64,000 nt of DNA from Paenibacillus sp. 1011MAR3C5 (lineage in GTDB: Bacteria; Bacillota; Bacilli; Paenibacillales; Paenibacillaceae), in the NCBI RefSeq assembly GCF_003591485.1, contig NZ_QZCF01000005.1, positions 1-64,000 on the forward strand. Direction: 5' to 3'. Below the pieces are notes generated by a model. The model did not search any database. It was not told the DNA's origin and was given only the letters and a program-made list of their open reading frames with translations. The position numbers and the translations under genes are program-made. The stretch's first letter is position 1. Every line of letters starts with the position of its first letter. Positions 56,033-64,000 of this stretch are shown here, in pieces.

Positions 56033-56782
56033 GTGAGAATTGACGTATTGACGCTATTCCCGGAGATGTTCGAAGGGGTCTTCGGAGCAAGCATTTTGGG
56101 CAAAGCGAAGGAAAAGGGCATCGTATCCCTGGAAGCGGTCAACTTCCGCCAGTATGCCAATAACAAGCATAACACAGTAGACGATTATCCATACGGTGGC
56201 GGCGGGGGTATGGTGCTTAAGCCCGAGCCGGTGTTTGCGGCGGTAGAGGATCTTCAGAGCGACCCGGGAATCAAGCCGCGTGTCATCCTGATGTGTCCCC
56301 AAGGCGAGACGTTCACTCAGCAAAAGGCGGAAGAGCTTTCGAAGGAGAAGCATCTCGTTCTCATCTGCGGCCATTATGAGGGCTATGACGAGCGTATTCG
56401 GGAGCATCTCGTCACGGACGAGCTTTCCATCGGCGATTACGTGCTGACCGGCGGCGAGATCCCGGCTATGACGGTCATCGACAGCGTCGTCAGGCTGCTC
56501 CCCGGCGTGCTGGGCAATGAGACGTCGGCGGTGACGGATTCCTACAGCACAGGATTGCTGGAGCATCCTCATTATACAAGGCCTCCTGAATTCAGGGGAT
56601 GGAGCGTGCCGGATATTCTTGTGTCCGGGCATCATGCCAAGATTGATGCATGGCGAAGAGAGCAGTCGCTTCTGCGGACGCTGGAGCGCCGTCCCGACCT
56701 GCTGGAGACGGCCGAATTGACCGCGAAGGAGAAGAAGTGGCTGGCTTCTTTACCAAAGCGTGACGATGCAGAACAACAATAA
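56033..56782 (+). CDS. trmD: tRNA (guanine37-N1)-methyltransferase
   Basis: 249 residues. SPOUT knot motifs: [44 protein letters not shown] and [15 protein letters not shown]. Uses SAM to methylate G37 and prevent frameshifting. GTG start at 56033, four bases after the rimM stop, so it depends on coupling. Confidence 0.97.
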   Translation: MRIDVLTLFPEMFEGVFGASILGKAKEKGIVSLEAVNFRQYANNKHNTVDDYPYGGGGGMVLKPEPVFAAVEDLQSDPGIKPRVILMCPQGETFTQQKAEELSKEKHLVLICGHYEGYDERIREHLVTDELSIGDYVLTGGEIPAMTVIDSVVRLLPGVLGNETSAVTDSYSTGLLEHPHYTRPPEFRGWSVPDILVSGHHAKIDAWRREQSLLRTLERRPDLLETAELTAKEKKWLASLPKRDDAEQQ

Positions 56783-56820
56783 GGGAATGCGGCTTCCGGG
56801 GGAGGCTGCATTCCCTTATT
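56778..56820. terminator. Bidirectional terminator
   Basis: AATAAGGGAATGC / GCATTCCCTTATT around AGCC/GGCT-type inner pairs. It separates trmD from the convergent SLH-CAP gene. Confidence 0.88.
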
Positions 56821-56829
56821 GCTGTAAGG

Positions 56830-58275
56830 CTATTCTTCCGCCTCAAGCGGCGTGTAAAAGTCCTGGGTATAATACACTTGATAATTTCCGCCTAACGCAA
56901 TACCTGTACCTAGTCGAGTCAGCTTTCCGTTAAGCAGCGTCTCACGGTGACCGCTCGTTGAATTGAGCAGTGTATAATGTGCGAATATACTGTTATCGAA
57001 GCCTGCGGCAATGTTCTCCGAGGCTAGCCGGTATGATATGCCCTTGGCTTTCATCCGGTCGAACGGCGTTTTATTGTCCAGGTTCTTGTGGCTGAAAAAC
57101 TGCTTGTCCCTCATGTTTTCGCTATGGTCTCTTGCAGCAGAGCCTGCAAGCTTGTCCCATTGCAATACAGGAATGCCTCTGAGGGCACGCTCTGCGTTAG
57201 CGAGATCGAATAATTGCCGTTCCATAGCATCGCGGAAAGCAGTGTTTTTAGCGCTTGGCGCTTGTTTGGACACTGAACTATTTTGCCGCAGGATGCCTGA
57301 GATCTTGTCCCCGTCTTGCGAATCAATGAACAAGGTGGTCTGGATTCCATTGGCTGTATAAGTATAATAAGTTTCCTTCTTCTCCGCATCGGATACACCG
57401 GTCAGCCCTTTCTGGGCTGCGCCGAGCGTAAGACCAGTTGTCAGGCCGCCTGGAAGACGCCAGCCTTTCTTCGATATGGAGAATTCGGCAGCAATCTTTC
57501 CATCCAATACGCCATACATCGCAAACTCAGCATAGTTCTGGTTGTATACATACCAGCTGTACGAGTATTCGCTTGGGTCGATGCGATCCGGCTTGCCGAG
57601 TTTTAAAGTCAGCTTCTCGATCTGATCCCCGATGTCAATGCCGTTCAAGCCGGCAGACTCCTGAACCTTTGTACTCGATAGCTGTCGGGTGTGATCTTTG
57701 AGCATGAACAGAAAGGTCAACGCCTCTGCCCGCGTTACGCCGCCATCTGGAACAAATCCCTTAATGGTCGCTGAGGTGCGGCCCTTGGATATGCCTTCAT
57801 CCAGCAGCCACTGAATGGCTTCATTCTCGGAATAGCGCTTGCCGCTTGCCGCCGTTGCCATTAATAATGCCGCTTGTCCTCTTCGGAAGCTTCCGCGTTC
57901 ATTATTGAAGGATACGGGCCAGCCGAAGCCTTCAGCATATTGGTAATAAGAGTCGTACCATTGGGCGCCTGTGCTGGCATCGGGAACGGCAGATCCATAT
58001 GCTCGCAGGAGCATGGCGAGAAATTCTGCTTCGCTTACCGGTCTGTCAGGTTGAAAGGTTCCGTCTTCGTAGCCTTTCGCCAGTCCTTCGTCCAAGGCCC
58101 ATTCGATGTACGAGGAAGCCCAGTGTCCTCTCGTATCGGTTAAGGCTTCCGACCATGCCTGCTCGGCTGGTGCAAGTGGAGAGAGGAGCAAACTTGCCAC
58201 TGTCATCATGCTTATCATTGTTTTTGCGGGTCTGGGAACCGCCTTTAGGCCAGGTTCCGTCTTATGTGGCAACAA
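56830..58275 (-). CDS. S-layer protein with SLH domains and a CAP (SCP/PR1) domain
   Basis: 481 residues. Signal peptide (AKTMISMMTVASLLLSPLA), then SLH domains (about 40-190): YIEWALDEGLAKGYEDGTFQ with PDRPVSEAEFLAMLLRAYGS, and a third repeat with FVPDGGVTRAEALTFLFMLK. A CAP-associated region follows (GDQIEKLTLKLGKPDRIDPS). From about residue 350 a CAP domain: FDLANAERALRGIPVLQWDK, LAGSAARDHSENMRDKQFFSH and the HRE of TSGHRETLLNGKL. CAP proteins bind sterols/lipids or act in the wall. The start is a TTG at 58275 with GGAGG six bases before. It interrupts trmD-rplS. Confidence 0.85.
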   Translation of the reverse strand: MLPHKTEPGLKAVPRPAKTMISMMTVASLLLSPLAPAEQAWSEALTDTRGHWASSYIEWALDEGLAKGYEDGTFQPDRPVSEAEFLAMLLRAYGSAVPDASTGAQWYDSYYQYAEGFGWPVSFNNERGSFRRGQAALLMATAASGKRYSENEAIQWLLDEGISKGRTSATIKGFVPDGGVTRAEALTFLFMLKDHTRQLSSTKVQESAGLNGIDIGDQIEKLTLKLGKPDRIDPSEYSYSWYVYNQNYAEFAMYGVLDGKIAAEFSISKKGWRLPGGLTTGLTLGAAQKGLTGVSDAEKKETYYTYTANGIQTTLFIDSQDGDKISGILRQNSSVSKQAPSAKNTAFRDAMERQLFDLANAERALRGIPVLQWDKLAGSAARDHSENMRDKQFFSHKNLDNKTPFDRMKAKGISYRLASENIAAGFDNSIFAHYTLLNSTSGHRETLLNGKLTRLGTGIALGGNYQVYYTQDFYTPLEAEE

Positions 58276-58345
58276 GGCACACCTCCATCTGATTCTTATG
58301 TTGTCATTGATAGTATACATGAACAAGGCAGGTGGAGAAAACCAG

Positions 58346-58374
58346 TTGATTTGTGCATCTAACTATGGTAAAAT
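58346..58374 (+). promoter_or_regulatory. Sigma-A promoter of rplS
   Basis: TTGATT and TAAAAT with 17 bases between, 103 bases before the rplS start. Confidence 0.7.
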
Positions 58375-58477
58375 TTCTAATGTTGTTCGTAAAGTCGGAC
58401 GGTCCGCTATAAGCGAAGATCGGCTCAGAGGAGTCCAGGAGCTTACATGAACGTCTATGGTGGAAGGAGTGAACTCA
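58375..58477 (+). promoter_or_regulatory. rplS leader, possible L19 autoregulatory RNA
   Basis: The 100-base leader has hairpin potential: GGACGGTCC and surrounding pairs. Bacillus rplS has a known structured L19 leader at the same place, so an equivalent is likely, but I could not match its consensus by eye. Confidence 0.35.
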
Positions 58478-58819
58478 ATGAATATCGTACAAGCAATTAC
58501 TCAAGAACAATTGCGTAGTGATCTTCCAAGCTTCCGTCCTGGTGACACGCTGAAGGTTTACGTTAAAGTTATCGAGGGAACGCGTGAGCGTGTTCAGCTG
58601 TTCGAAGGCGTTGTTATTAAACGTCGCGGCGGCGGAATCAGCGAGACTTTTACGGTGCGCAAAATTTCTTACGGTGTTGGCGTGGAAAGAACTTTCCCGA
58701 TCCATTCGCCTAAGATCGACAAAATCGAAGTAGCACGCCGTGGTAAAGTACGTCGCGCTAAGCTGTACTACCTTCGCAATCTGCGCGGTAAAGCTGCTAG
58801 AATTAAAGAGATTCGCTAA
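58478..58819 (+). CDS. rplS: 50S ribosomal protein L19
   Basis: 113 residues with the family body [40 protein letters not shown] and [23 protein letters not shown] 58478 follows AAGGAG; the earlier ATG 58457 is not conserved in the family. Confidence 0.97.
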   Translation: MNIVQAITQEQLRSDLPSFRPGDTLKVYVKVIEGTRERVQLFEGVVIKRRGGGISETFTVRKISYGVGVERTFPIHSPKIDKIEVARRGKVRRAKLYYLRNLRGKAARIKEIR

Positions 58820-58830
58820 GAACAAACGTC

Positions 58831-58869
58831 AAGAGGGGCTTGCGCAAACAAGCTCCTTTTCGTTTTTTT
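58831..58869 (+). terminator. Terminator after rplS
   Basis: AAGAGGGGCTTG / CAAGCTCCTTTT, 12 pairs with two wobbles, 6-base loop, then CGTTTTTTT. Confidence 0.85.
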
Positions 58870-58917
58870 ATCGCTACCCTTACATACTACAGCGTTAAAG
58901 GAAAGAAGGCGAAATGG

Positions 58918-59625
58918 ATGGATTCGCAAAATCACAACGAGGATAAAAGCCCGACTGAAACAATCGGCGCTTCACCCAACGATACGAACCGTCAATCCGA
59001 CGAGATGACGGGACGTTCCACCAGACAGCGCTCCGGTGACAAAAAAGGGGGAGCGTATAAGGAAATTATAGAGTGGATCAAGGCGCTCGTCATTGCGGTC
59101 GTTCTTGTTTTTTTCATTCGCCAGTTCCTGTTCTCGCCATTTATTGTGGACGGACCGTCCATGGAACCTAACTTTGAATCGGGCGAGCGACTGATTGTGA
59201 ATAAAATTTTGTATACGTTCCGCGAGCCGAAGTTCGGGGAAGTGGTCGTATTCGACGTTCCTGAACAAGGCCGCAAATTCATTAAACGTGTAATTGGGGT
59301 GCCTGGCGACAAGATTAAGCTCGAAGGCGACAATCTATACATTAATGACCAGCTGGTTGAGGAAACTTATATTAAAGAAGCAATCGAAGAAGCCCATGCC
59401 AGAGGTGAATTGTACAATGGCGACGGCACAAGCTATAATTTCCCGAACGATCTCGTGCAGGAGATGGTGGTGCCGGAGGGAACAATATTCGCGATGGGCG
59501 ATCATCGAGACAATAGCACCGACAGCCGTATGATCGGCTTTGTAGAGGATAAAGAGGTCGTAGGACGGGCGGATGTCATCTTCTGGCCGCTCGATAAAAT
59601 CAGTTTTATTAAGCATCGGTATTAG
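58918..59625 (+). CDS. lepB: Type I signal peptidase
   Basis: 235 residues. A hydrophilic N-terminus (about 45 residues, rich in Asn, Asp, Thr) precedes one transmembrane helix (IKALVIAVVLVFFIRQFLF). Catalytic Ser81 is in GPSMEPNF and Lys123 in KFIKRVIGVPGD; GDHRDNSTDSR marks the end of the catalytic core. It removes signal peptides of secreted proteins, including the S-layer proteins here. ATG 58918 with GAAGG is chosen. Confidence 0.95.
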   Translation: MDSQNHNEDKSPTETIGASPNDTNRQSDEMTGRSTRQRSGDKKGGAYKEIIEWIKALVIAVVLVFFIRQFLFSPFIVDGPSMEPNFESGERLIVNKILYTFREPKFGEVVVFDVPEQGRKFIKRVIGVPGDKIKLEGDNLYINDQLVEETYIKEAIEEAHARGELYNGDGTSYNFPNDLVQEMVVPEGTIFAMGDHRDNSTDSRMIGFVEDKEVVGRADVIFWPLDKISFIKHRY

Positions 59626-59640
59626 ACATGAGGTGAAGGC

Positions 59641-60528
59641 ATGGCCATTCAATGGTTTCCGGGTCATATGACCCGTGCCAAACGGCAAATTCAAGACAAA
59701 CTTAAACTTATCGATATTGCCATAGAGCTGCTTGACGCGCGTGTGCCGCTATCAAGCCGAAACCCGATGGTGGACGATATCCTGCAGAACAAGCCGAGGT
59801 TGATCGTGCTGAACAAGTCCGATCTGGCTGATCCGAAGACGACGGAGAAGTGGATGGCGTATTTCGCCCATGAGGGTCATGAGTGCGTCGCCGTCGATTC
59901 CCAGACCGGAACCCGAGTGGGGGATATTCCCACTAAGGCAAAAGAGATTTTGCATGAGAAAATTGCGAGACAAATTGCCAAAGGCATCAATCCGCGCGCT
60001 GTACGCGGGCTAATCGTCGGTATTCCGAATGTAGGGAAATCAACGCTGATCAACCGGTTGGCAGGTCGCAACATTGCCGCTACCGGCGACAAGCCGGGCG
60101 TCACGAAAGGCCAGCAATGGATTAAGGTCGGCACAGAGATGGAATTGCTTGATACGCCGGGCATCCTGTGGCCGAAGTTCGAGGATCAATTAGTTGGGTA
60201 CCGTCTGGCTATGACGGGGGCGATTCGGGAGCAAATCCTGAACGTGGACGATATTGCGTTTTTCGCTGTGCGAGAGCTGGCTGATCGGTATTGGCCTGCG
60301 CTGCAGGAGCGGTACGAGCTTGTGAAGCCGCCTTCCGATCCGGAGGACAGCGAAGAGATCGTGCGCATCATGGAAGATATCGGCCGCAAGCGCGGCTGTC
60401 TAATGGGAGGCGGGCGCGTCGATCTGGAGAAAGCGTCTGGCATCATTCTGCGCGATCTTAGAGCGGGCAAGCTGGGTAGAATTACGCTGGAGGCTCCTTA
60501 CGACGATATGCCGGTGAGAGAACGGTAG
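59641..60528 (+). CDS. rbgA: Ribosome biogenesis GTPase RbgA
   Basis: 295 residues. Circularly permuted GTPase: NKSDL (G4) precedes [16 protein letters not shown] (G1), and [12 protein letters not shown] (G3) comes later. It opens [20 protein letters not shown]. Needed for late 50S maturation (L16 incorporation). GAGGTGAAGGC precedes ATG. Confidence 0.96.
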   Translation: MAIQWFPGHMTRAKRQIQDKLKLIDIAIELLDARVPLSSRNPMVDDILQNKPRLIVLNKSDLADPKTTEKWMAYFAHEGHECVAVDSQTGTRVGDIPTKAKEILHEKIARQIAKGINPRAVRGLIVGIPNVGKSTLINRLAGRNIAATGDKPGVTKGQQWIKVGTEMELLDTPGILWPKFEDQLVGYRLAMTGAIREQILNVDDIAFFAVRELADRYWPALQERYELVKPPSDPEDSEEIVRIMEDIGRKRGCLMGGGRVDLEKASGIILRDLRAGKLGRITLEAPYDDMPVRER

Positions 60529-60536
60529 GCAGCGGC

Positions 60537-61160
60537 ATGGGAGAAACGGGGGAAAGAAACTTGCTGGGACTGGAACGTGCGGTCTGGGATGAGGGGATCG
60601 TTCGGATTGCGGGTGTCGATGAGGTGGGGCGCGGATGCCTGTTCGGCGATGTGGTCGCTGGAGCGGTCATCCTGCCGCCTGGTCTTGTCATTGACGGGAT
60701 CAACGACTCCAAGAAGCTGTCCGAGAAGAAGCGCGAATACCTGTATGATGTCATTGCGGAGAATGCGGTAGCCTGGTCTGTCGCGCATGTCGACGCCAAG
60801 ACGGTGGACCGGATTAATATTAAGCAGGCGGCCCGCCTGGCGATGAAGCTTGCGGTAGAGTCGCTGAGCGTGCCGGCGCAATATTTGCTGGTTGATGCGG
60901 AGAAGGTTGATCTGGAGCTGCCGCAGCAAGCTATTATTAAGGGCGATGCGACCAGCCAGTCCATTGCGGCGGCCTCCATTATGGCTAAGGTAACGCGTGA
61001 CCGGCTATGTGCCGGAGAATGGGAGCAGCAGTATCCCGATTACGGAATTGCCATACATAAAGGGTATGCCACGAAGCTGCACCAGGAGCGGCTGCTTGAG
61101 CTCGGTCCGTCTCCTCTCCATCGGCGCACCTTTTTGCGCAAGCTGCTTGGCGAGGTATGA
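60537..61160 (+). CDS. rnhB: Ribonuclease HII
   Basis: 207 residues. Motif DEVGRGCLFGDVVAGAVIL gives the DEXGRG acidic pair; KVDLELPQQAIIKGDATSQS and AIHKGYATKLHQERL follow. It removes RNA from DNA hybrids. ATG 60537 is nine bases after rbgA; an internal GTG/TTG start is possible. Confidence 0.95.
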   Translation: MGETGERNLLGLERAVWDEGIVRIAGVDEVGRGCLFGDVVAGAVILPPGLVIDGINDSKKLSEKKREYLYDVIAENAVAWSVAHVDAKTVDRINIKQAARLAMKLAVESLSVPAQYLLVDAEKVDLELPQQAIIKGDATSQSIAAASIMAKVTRDRLCAGEWEQQYPDYGIAIHKGYATKLHQERLLELGPSPLHRRTFLRKLLGEV

Positions 61161-61190
61161 GAATAGTGAAACGCTTGTTATTCGGCGAAG

Positions 61191-61232
61191 AACGCCTTGT
61201 TCGTTCTATTGCTGGTGCCAGGCGTTTTTTTG
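61191..61232 (+). terminator. Terminator after rnhB
   Basis: AACGCCT / AGGCGTT around a 22-base loop with T7 after it. It lies 30 bases behind rnhB. Confidence 0.75.
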
Positions 61233-61362
61233 TGTCTAAAATGGAGCCAGGCTCATCCGTGCATTCAATCTTGAAAGGACCTTCATGGATGGGGCCTGGA
61301 GACCGATATACTACATATATCTTTAATGTGGGAAGCAAGCCGCGGGGCGGAGGAGAATTAAA

Positions 61363-63384
61363 GTGAATATCAGTCAAATGATGCGTGGATTGCTGGGAGA
61401 TGCGGTGAGCGGGGAGACCCGCGCTATGGAATTAAAGGTCGGCCAGGTCGTGAGAGGCGTCGTGGTGCAGACATTCGAAAATAATGAAGCGCTTATTCAA
61501 ATAAATGGCGTACAAGTTCGCGCCAAGCTGGAGATGCCAATGACAGCGGGCCAGTCGGCTATGCTTCAAGTGCAGCCTGATTCGAATGGTTCGCTTGTAA
61601 TGCTGAAGGCAGTGGATCTAAGCGCATCCGGCCTGCTGGACGACACCTTCCGCGATTACGCCAAGCTGCTTGGTCTTCCGGATCAGCGCTGGGCGCTGGA
61701 TATTATCAAGGATCTAAGAAGAGAAGGCTTTCCGTTCAATCGGACCACAGCGCTGGCATTCCAGGCGGCGCTGGCGGCAATGCCGCGAGGGATGGATACG
61801 GAGCAGTGGATGACAGCCGCTGCCGCCGCTTTCAAACGCGGCTTGCCCATGACGGCAACAACGATTGCGTCGATGGGTCAGGTCATGTTCGGCAGGGCGC
61901 CGCATGAGCTGATGGATTCGCTGCAGCGGCAGCTGGGGGCGTTTGTTGCAGACTCCGGCATGCCAGAGGCGGGCGGCGATGCGAGAGCGGCCCAGCATGC
62001 GGGAGCGCGTGTACTCGCGTTGTTAATGCAAGGCGATGCGTTATTGCGTGGAGGACTTGCCGCAAGCGGCAACGGCAGTTCGGCAGGTGCCGCTGCCGCA
62101 CAAGGACAAGGTCAGCCGGCTGCTGCGCCTGCGCAGCCAGCTGTTCCAGGGCAAGCTGCACAAGCTCTGACACCGAATGCCTCCCAGTCTGCAGCGCAGA
62201 GTGCAGCGCAAGTTACCGGGCAGAGTGCAGCGCAAGCCGCTGCCGGAGGGATGAGCGGGGCTCTTGCAGGACAAGCAGCCGCAACCCAGTCTACAGCACC
62301 GGCTGCCGGCACCAACTGGCTTGGCGGCATGATGAAATGGCTTGGCGTCGATCATGAGCTGCAGCTTGCGAAGGCGGCGACCACGGTAGATGCCAGCGGG
62401 CAGCAGGGGTCAGCGCAGGCCTCTAAGCAAGCTGCATCCGATACGGGGGTTTTGCGTCCTCAAGCCGGAGCGGCTGGCGGACAGCCTCAAAGCGCAGCTC
62501 CAGGTCAGGCAGCGTCTGTGGCGGGTGGTGTCGATGGAGAAGCGCCAGCTACCCTCCCGGCGCGGACGGAACAGCCAATGGCGGGACTGCGAAGCGATAC
62601 CGCTGCACTATCGGCAAGAAGCGCGGAAGCGGGCGCCACAGAAGCGGGAAGAGGACAAGCGGCTTCGGTGCAACCTGTTTCGCAGCAACCTCAACAGGGT
62701 TTACAGTCGGTTCAAGCAACGATGACGGATGCGGCGAGTCGCGGAGATCAGACCCCTGCGTCATCGCAGCCTGTCCAACATGCAGCCGCAGCACCTTCAA
62801 GCGCGGTGCCGACGGAGACATTGAAAAACGCACTGCTCACCCTTATGCAGGCAAGCGATATGCCGCCAGCGATCAAGGAGACAGCTCAGCAGCTAATCCA
62901 TCAGATTACCGGACAGCAGCTTTTGCTCACGCCGGAGCGCAATAGCTCTGTGTTCACCCATGTGACGATGTTCATTCCGCTTAAAGATGCTGAAGGCGGA
63001 ACAACAGCATCCGTTCATATCCAGACCCGTCGCGGCAAAAGAGGGGAGCTGGACGCGGATAATTGCCGCCTTCTGTTCAATCTCTCCATGGCGTCGCTAG
63101 GCGATACGCTGGTGGATGTGAACGTAACCGACAAAATCGTCAGCTTGAACATATGGAATGACCATCCTGCAATAGCGGATCTGATCGAGGGCTCGCGCAA
63201 CGATATTGCCGAGCGGCTCCAGGGCACGGGGTATCAGCTGCTGTCGCTGCGCACTACTCCTCTGCCTAATCGGGAAGCAGGAGAGGAGCAGGCCATTGCG
63301 GCTAAGGATAAGAAACAGCAGGCACCGCCAGATCTTGCGCAATTCGCCTCCACGCGATACAAAGGAGTGGATTACCGGATATGA
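61363..63384 (+). CDS. ylqG: YlqG-like protein with FliK-type C-terminal domain
   Basis: 673 residues. A conserved N-terminal part (VRGVVVQTFENNEALIQING) is followed from about residue 220 to 480 by an Ala/Gln/Gly/Ser-rich, low-complexity stretch. The C-terminus reads as a flagellar hook-length control domain: VDVNVTDKIVSLNIWNDHPA and QLLSLRTTPLPNREAGE. Located like Bacillus ylqG, next to the FlhB-like ylqH, so a link to flagellar or type III export is inferred. GTG 61363 follows GGAGGAG. Confidence 0.82.
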   Translation: MNISQMMRGLLGDAVSGETRAMELKVGQVVRGVVVQTFENNEALIQINGVQVRAKLEMPMTAGQSAMLQVQPDSNGSLVMLKAVDLSASGLLDDTFRDYAKLLGLPDQRWALDIIKDLRREGFPFNRTTALAFQAALAAMPRGMDTEQWMTAAAAAFKRGLPMTATTIASMGQVMFGRAPHELMDSLQRQLGAFVADSGMPEAGGDARAAQHAGARVLALLMQGDALLRGGLAASGNGSSAGAAAAQGQGQPAAAPAQPAVPGQAAQALTPNASQSAAQSAAQVTGQSAAQAAAGGMSGALAGQAAATQSTAPAAGTNWLGGMMKWLGVDHELQLAKAATTVDASGQQGSAQASKQAASDTGVLRPQAGAAGGQPQSAAPGQAASVAGGVDGEAPATLPARTEQPMAGLRSDTAALSARSAEAGATEAGRGQAASVQPVSQQPQQGLQSVQATMTDAASRGDQTPASSQPVQHAAAAPSSAVPTETLKNALLTLMQASDMPPAIKETAQQLIHQITGQQLLLTPERNSSVFTHVTMFIPLKDAEGGTTASVHIQTRRGKRGELDADNCRLLFNLSMASLGDTLVDVNVTDKIVSLNIWNDHPAIADLIEGSRNDIAERLQGTGYQLLSLRTTPLPNREAGEEQAIAAKDKKQQAPPDLAQFASTRYKGVDYRI

Positions 63385-63695
63385 GCACGGAGAACGAAGG
63401 CAAGGACAAGCCCGCGCCTATGCGGAAGGCTGTAGCGCTTAAGTATGAGCCTGGCGGCGACCGGACTGCTCCGGTGCTTGTGGCTAAAGGGCAAGGACTA
63501 ATAGCAGATCGTATTCTGGAGAAGGCCAAGGAAAGCGGAGTGCCGGTTCAAGAGGACTCGTCGCTAGTTGAAGTGCTGTCCAAGCTGGATGTAGATCAAG
63601 AGATACCGCCAGAGCTGTATGCTTTGGTTGCAGAGATATTGACCTTTGTCTATCAGTCGGACCGGAGAGCGAAGGAGATGACCGATGAGCGCTAA
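63381..63695 (+). CDS. ylqH: FlhB C-terminal-like protein (YlqH)
   Basis: 104 residues resembling the cytoplasmic part of FlhB/YscU export proteins: RKAVALKYEPGGDRTAPVLV, AKGQGLIADRILEKAKESGV and IPPELYALVAEILTFVY. It lacks the transmembrane part and the NPTH cleavage motif of full FlhB. Starts in an ATGA overlap with ylqG. Found here in Bacillus as well; role uncertain. Confidence 0.9.
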   Translation: MSTENEGKDKPAPMRKAVALKYEPGGDRTAPVLVAKGQGLIADRILEKAKESGVPVQEDSSLVEVLSKLDVDQEIPPELYALVAEILTFVYQSDRRAKEMTDER

Positions 63696-64000
63696 TCGCC
63701 AGCGAATAGGCCGGATCGGGGAGGCGGAGGCCAAGCGGCGCCTGGAGCTTGGGGGTTATGCTATTCTGGCTGCCAATTGGCGTACGAGGCAGGGAGAGCT
63801 TGACTTGGTTGCCAAAGACGGAGAGCGGATTGTCTTTGTCGAGGTCAGGTCGCGCAGCGCTGCCAGCAGCGGCAGATACGGGACGGCTGCGGAATCAGTC
63901 GATCCCCGCAAGCAGAGGCAGGTTCGAATGCTTGCGCAGAAGTATATGCAAATGACGAACCGACATGAGGCCGCCATGCGATTCGATGTGATTGCCGTTA
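63685..64000 (+). CDS. yraN: YraN/UPF0102 family protein, C-terminus beyond the window
   Basis: The frame from ATG 63685 (AAGGAG eight bases before) runs off the right edge. It reads MSANRQRIGRIGEAEAKRRL, then ILAANWRTRQGELDLVAKDG and IVFVEVRSRS, the conserved restriction-endonuclease-like GELDLV...VFVEV motif of UPF0102. Overlaps ylqH by 11 bases. A putative nuclease-fold protein of unknown role, partial (105 codons seen). Confidence 0.9.
   Translation, partial: MSANRQRIGRIGEAEAKRRLELGGYAILAANWRTRQGELDLVAKDGERIVFVEVRSRSAASSGRYGTAAESVDPRKQRQVRMLAQKYMQMTNRHEAAMRFDVIAV

Noticed and set aside
61312-61319. ACCGATAT resembling a sigma-D -10 before ylqG
   Set aside because: There is no TAAA-type -35 at the right distance.

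Overview
The window looks like a chromosomal segment of an endospore-forming Firmicute of the Paenibacillaceae, most likely a Paenibacillus. The support is: a GerA/GerC/GerB-type germinant receptor operon, cotJABC, YlbJ, Ku plus ligase, S-layer-homology (SLH) proteins, strong AGGAGG ribosome binding sites, and the Bacillus-like order rsmD-coaD-ylbJ-ylbL-tmcAL-yceD-rpmF-fapR-plsX-fabHDG-acpP-fabF-rnc-smc-ftsY-ylxM-ffh-rpsP-khpA-rimM-trmD-rplS-lepB-rbgA-rnhB-ylqG-ylqH-yraN. The genus is an inference from gene content, not a database result.

Region 1 (1-10.3 kb). A minus-strand collagen-like gene runs off the left edge. A predicted SOS-inducible Y-family polymerase/YolD pair follows, with two LexA-type boxes, then a small membrane protein, a TPR-containing GT2 glycosyltransferase and a three-gene germinant receptor operon. 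Region 2 (10.3-16.8 kb). A TPP riboswitch with a terminator precedes a thiamine-precursor ABC transporter operon ending in a TatD-type hydrolase; two cell-wall hydrolases and a zinc-ribbon protein come next. Region 3 (16.8-28.1 kb) is accessory and partly AT-rich. It holds a DinB-fold protein, the cotJ operon behind a good sigma-E promoter, small lipoproteins, two or three decayed genes, a MutS-like ATPase beside a Suppressor-of-fused-domain protein, and a Ku/DNA-ligase repair pair.

Region 4 (28.1-64 kb) is the conserved core: an L,D-transpeptidase, then 16S rRNA methylation, CoA synthesis, the FapR-controlled fatty acid operon, chromosome condensation (Smc), the signal recognition particle pathway (FtsY, YlxM, Ffh), ribosomal proteins and their maturation factors, signal peptidase, RNase HII and the start of a flagellar-type accessory group.

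Two surface modules interrupt this conserved order. Between ftsY and ylxM sits a 5.8 kb three-gene locus of secreted proteins. The first carries a cohesin-like domain and three SLH domains. The second carries a carbohydrate-binding-like module, a cohesin and a dockerin. The third carries a beta-propeller-like region, a cohesin and a dockerin. Read together they form a self-contained, wall-anchored cohesin-dockerin assembly with no recognisable catalytic domain, and this is the most interesting feature of the window. Between trmD and rplS a second S-layer protein (SLH plus CAP domain) is inserted on the opposite strand. A set of about 52-bp tandem repeats with compensated hairpins lies between ylbL and tmcAL.
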